Positions 23,918-24,845 of a stretch of 24,845 nucleotides of DNA are shown in pieces. Below the pieces are notes generated by a model, which worked only from the letters and a program-made list of their open reading frames with translations, was not told the DNA's origin and did no database searches. The translations under genes and the position numbers were made by a program. Numbering within the stretch: position 1 is the stretch's first letter; each line of letters starts with the position of its first letter. This DNA comes from a virus, in IMG/VR virus record IMGVR_UViG_3300007509_000059, positions 1 through 24,845 of that record. One strand, written 5' to 3'.

Positions 23918-23925
23918 TATAGTTA
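23918..23925 (+). promoter_or_regulatory. Candidate late-promoter motif TATAGTTA
   Basis: Identical octamer to that at 20779, ending 24 nt before the tube ATG. The intergenic sequence after it (A-rich, AGAA, then GGAG) also resembles the one between the two sheath genes. Confidence 0.35.
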
Positions 23926-23949
23926 GATAAGAACAAGGAGTAAGATAAA

Positions 23950-24438
23950 ATGCCAGAAACACTATCAGTTACCGATATGTTGCCGAACAAGTTTGAGCCC
24001 AAAAGAAAATTCAGATGGGTGTTCGCAATCGAAGGTATTGACGCATTTTTGATCAAGACGGCCGCTCGTCCCACAATGAACACCGCTGAGGTTGAAATTC
24101 CCTTTATTAACTCTACCCGCTTTATTGCAGGTAAGACGAAGTTCGACGCTCTGTCAGTAACACTACACGATCCTATTGCTCCTTCGGGCGCACAGCAGGT
24201 CATGGAATGGGTTCGTACCCACTATGAGTCTGTATCAGGTCGCGGTGGTTATGCTGACTTTTACAAGCGCGACTGCCAGTTAAAGCTTCTCGATCCCGTA
24301 GGGACCGTGGTAGAACTCTGGGATATGAAGGGTTGTTTCCTCACATCAGCCGGTTTCGGTGATTTGGATTACGGCTCGGAAGACCCTGCTGAAATTGCAT
24401 TGTCAATCCGTTTTGATAATTGCGTGCTTCAATACTGA
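23950..24438 (+). CDS. 19: Tail tube protein, gp19-like
   Basis: The subunit of the rigid inner tail tube. It has 162 aa, essentially the T4 gp19 length (163). Family features are the N-terminal LPNKFEPKRKFRWVFAIEGI (about residues 11-30), the strand ARPTMNTAEVEIPFINSTRF, DALSVTLHDPIAPSGAQQVM (about 66-85) followed by EWVRTHYE, and a C-terminal LLDPVGTVVELWDMKGCFL plus GDLDYGSEDPAEIALSIRFD. The ribosome-binding site AAGGAGTAAGAT is strong, as expected for an abundant protein. It follows sheath 2, the standard gp18-gp19 order, and is closed by a strong terminator. Confidence 0.97.
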   Translation: MPETLSVTDMLPNKFEPKRKFRWVFAIEGIDAFLIKTAARPTMNTAEVEIPFINSTRFIAGKTKFDALSVTLHDPIAPSGAQQVMEWVRTHYESVSGRGGYADFYKRDCQLKLLDPVGTVVELWDMKGCFLTSAGFGDLDYGSEDPAEIALSIRFDNCVLQY

Positions 24439-24459
24439 TCATTACATTTACTTCCTATT

Positions 24460-24489
24460 AAAGAGCGCGGTTTACCGCGCTCTTTTTTT
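24460..24489 (+). terminator. Rho-independent terminator after the tail tube gene
   Basis: A perfect 11-bp stem, AAAGAGCGCGG (24460-24470) with CCGCGCTCTTT (24475-24485), a TTTA loop and a T run. It ends the neck/sheath/tube transcript. Confidence 0.95.
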
Positions 24490-24500
24490 ATGTGGTTTGT

Positions 24501-24531
24501 TTTACACCCCACCTCCCCGGTTTAAGATAAT
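24501..24531 (+). promoter_or_regulatory. Candidate sigma70-like promoter for the gp26-like gene
   Basis: TTTACA (24501-24506, five of six bases to TTGACA) with either TAAGAT (24523-24528, 16-nt spacer) or GATAAT (24526-24531, 19-nt spacer). It lies between the tube terminator and the next gene, the same terminator-promoter layout as at 13139-13199. Spacing to the consensus is imperfect. Confidence 0.4.
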
Positions 24532-24563
24532 CATAATGTTGGAAACTAATATGAGGTGTACGT

Positions 24564-24845
24564 ATGTCAACTGAAAAAGGTGGTCCCACCGAACGAAGTG
24601 AAATATTTGGTTCGATGAAAGAGCACATGCCAGCCAGAAATGTTATGAAAGATGATTTTGGCTTTGAAATTCCTGTAGAGACGGTACCGCTACCGTCGGG
24701 TGGAAAGTGTTATGATGCTGATCACCCCCTCTCCGGAAAAAATACTGTTGAGATTCGAGCGATGACGGCTCGAGAAGAAGATATTCTTACTTCAAAAGCC
24801 CTAATCAAGAAAGGGACAGTAATAAGTCATCTCATCAAGTCGTGT
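24564..24845 (+). CDS. 26: Baseplate hub assembly protein, gp26-like (3' end missing)
   Basis: The first 94 codons of a gene cut by the window end. The ATG at 24564 follows ATGAGGTGT, giving MSTEKGGPTERSEIFGSMKE at the start. Residues about 43-80 have the pattern of the T4 gp26-type baseplate proteins: VPLPSGGKCYDADHPLSG, then VEIRAMTAREEDILTSKALI and KKGTVISHLIKSC. The PLPS-G-K-Y and mTA-EEDIL motifs are the basis for the call. In T4, gp26 takes part in baseplate central hub formation. It begins a new transcription unit after the tube terminator, presumably a baseplate operon continuing outside the window. Confidence 0.75.
   Translation, partial: MSTEKGGPTERSEIFGSMKEHMPARNVMKDDFGFEIPVETVPLPSGGKCYDADHPLSGKNTVEIRAMTAREEDILTSKALIKKGTVISHLIKSC

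Overview
This window is a block of the late (virion structural) genes of a large, T4-like contractile-tailed bacteriophage. Nearly every sizeable gene is on the + strand. The recognisable order is gp46 (recombination ATPase, cut by the window start), gp17 (large terminase), gp20 (portal), gp21 (prohead protease), gp22 (prohead core scaffold), gp23 (major capsid), gp13/gp14 (neck), gp15 (tail completion), two consecutive gp18 tail sheaths, gp19 (tail tube) and a gp26-like baseplate protein (cut by the window end). I see no tRNA, rRNA, CRISPR array, insertion sequence, integrase or bacterial chromosomal gene. The sequence does not identify the host. The gene families resemble those of marine T4-like phages, but that is a family-level impression from memory.

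Layout. 1-2210: end of gp46, a small Cys-rich protein and an unknown 125-residue protein. 2217-7243: packaging and portal module, comprising terminase, portal, an unknown 283-residue protein and the protease, with tight or overlapping junctions. 7240-9645: five small proteins of unknown function, several of them low-complexity or charged. 9724-13110: core scaffold and major capsid protein, closed by a strong terminator. 13111-13855: a one-gene unit, with a candidate sigma70-like promoter, a beta-rich candidate capsid decoration protein and its own terminator. 13856-24438: an unknown Ala-rich protein, neck proteins, tail completion protein, two sheaths and the tube, ended by a third strong terminator. 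From 24501: a new promoter and the gp26-like gene. No stretch over 300 bases lacks a gene.

How the genes fit together. The portal seeds a prohead built from gp22-type core and gp23 shell. The gp21 protease then cleaves core and shell at (L/I)-x-E sites, and the terminase fills the head with DNA. The neck proteins close the head. The tube (gp19) and sheath (gp18) form the tail, which gp15 caps and which joins at the neck.

The most interesting points are these. First, two tandem, diverged and unusually long sheath genes (1078 and 1030 residues). Second, a scaffold gene that looks like a fusion of two core proteins: an in-frame internal start with a strong ribosome-binding site coincides with an abrupt codon-usage change and a second gp21-type cleavage site. 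Third, a recurring TATAGTTA/TATAATRA motif before several structural genes that may be this phage's late promoter. Fourth, a 10-base element in the leader of the decoration gene that is perfectly complementary to the 3' arm of the capsid terminator.
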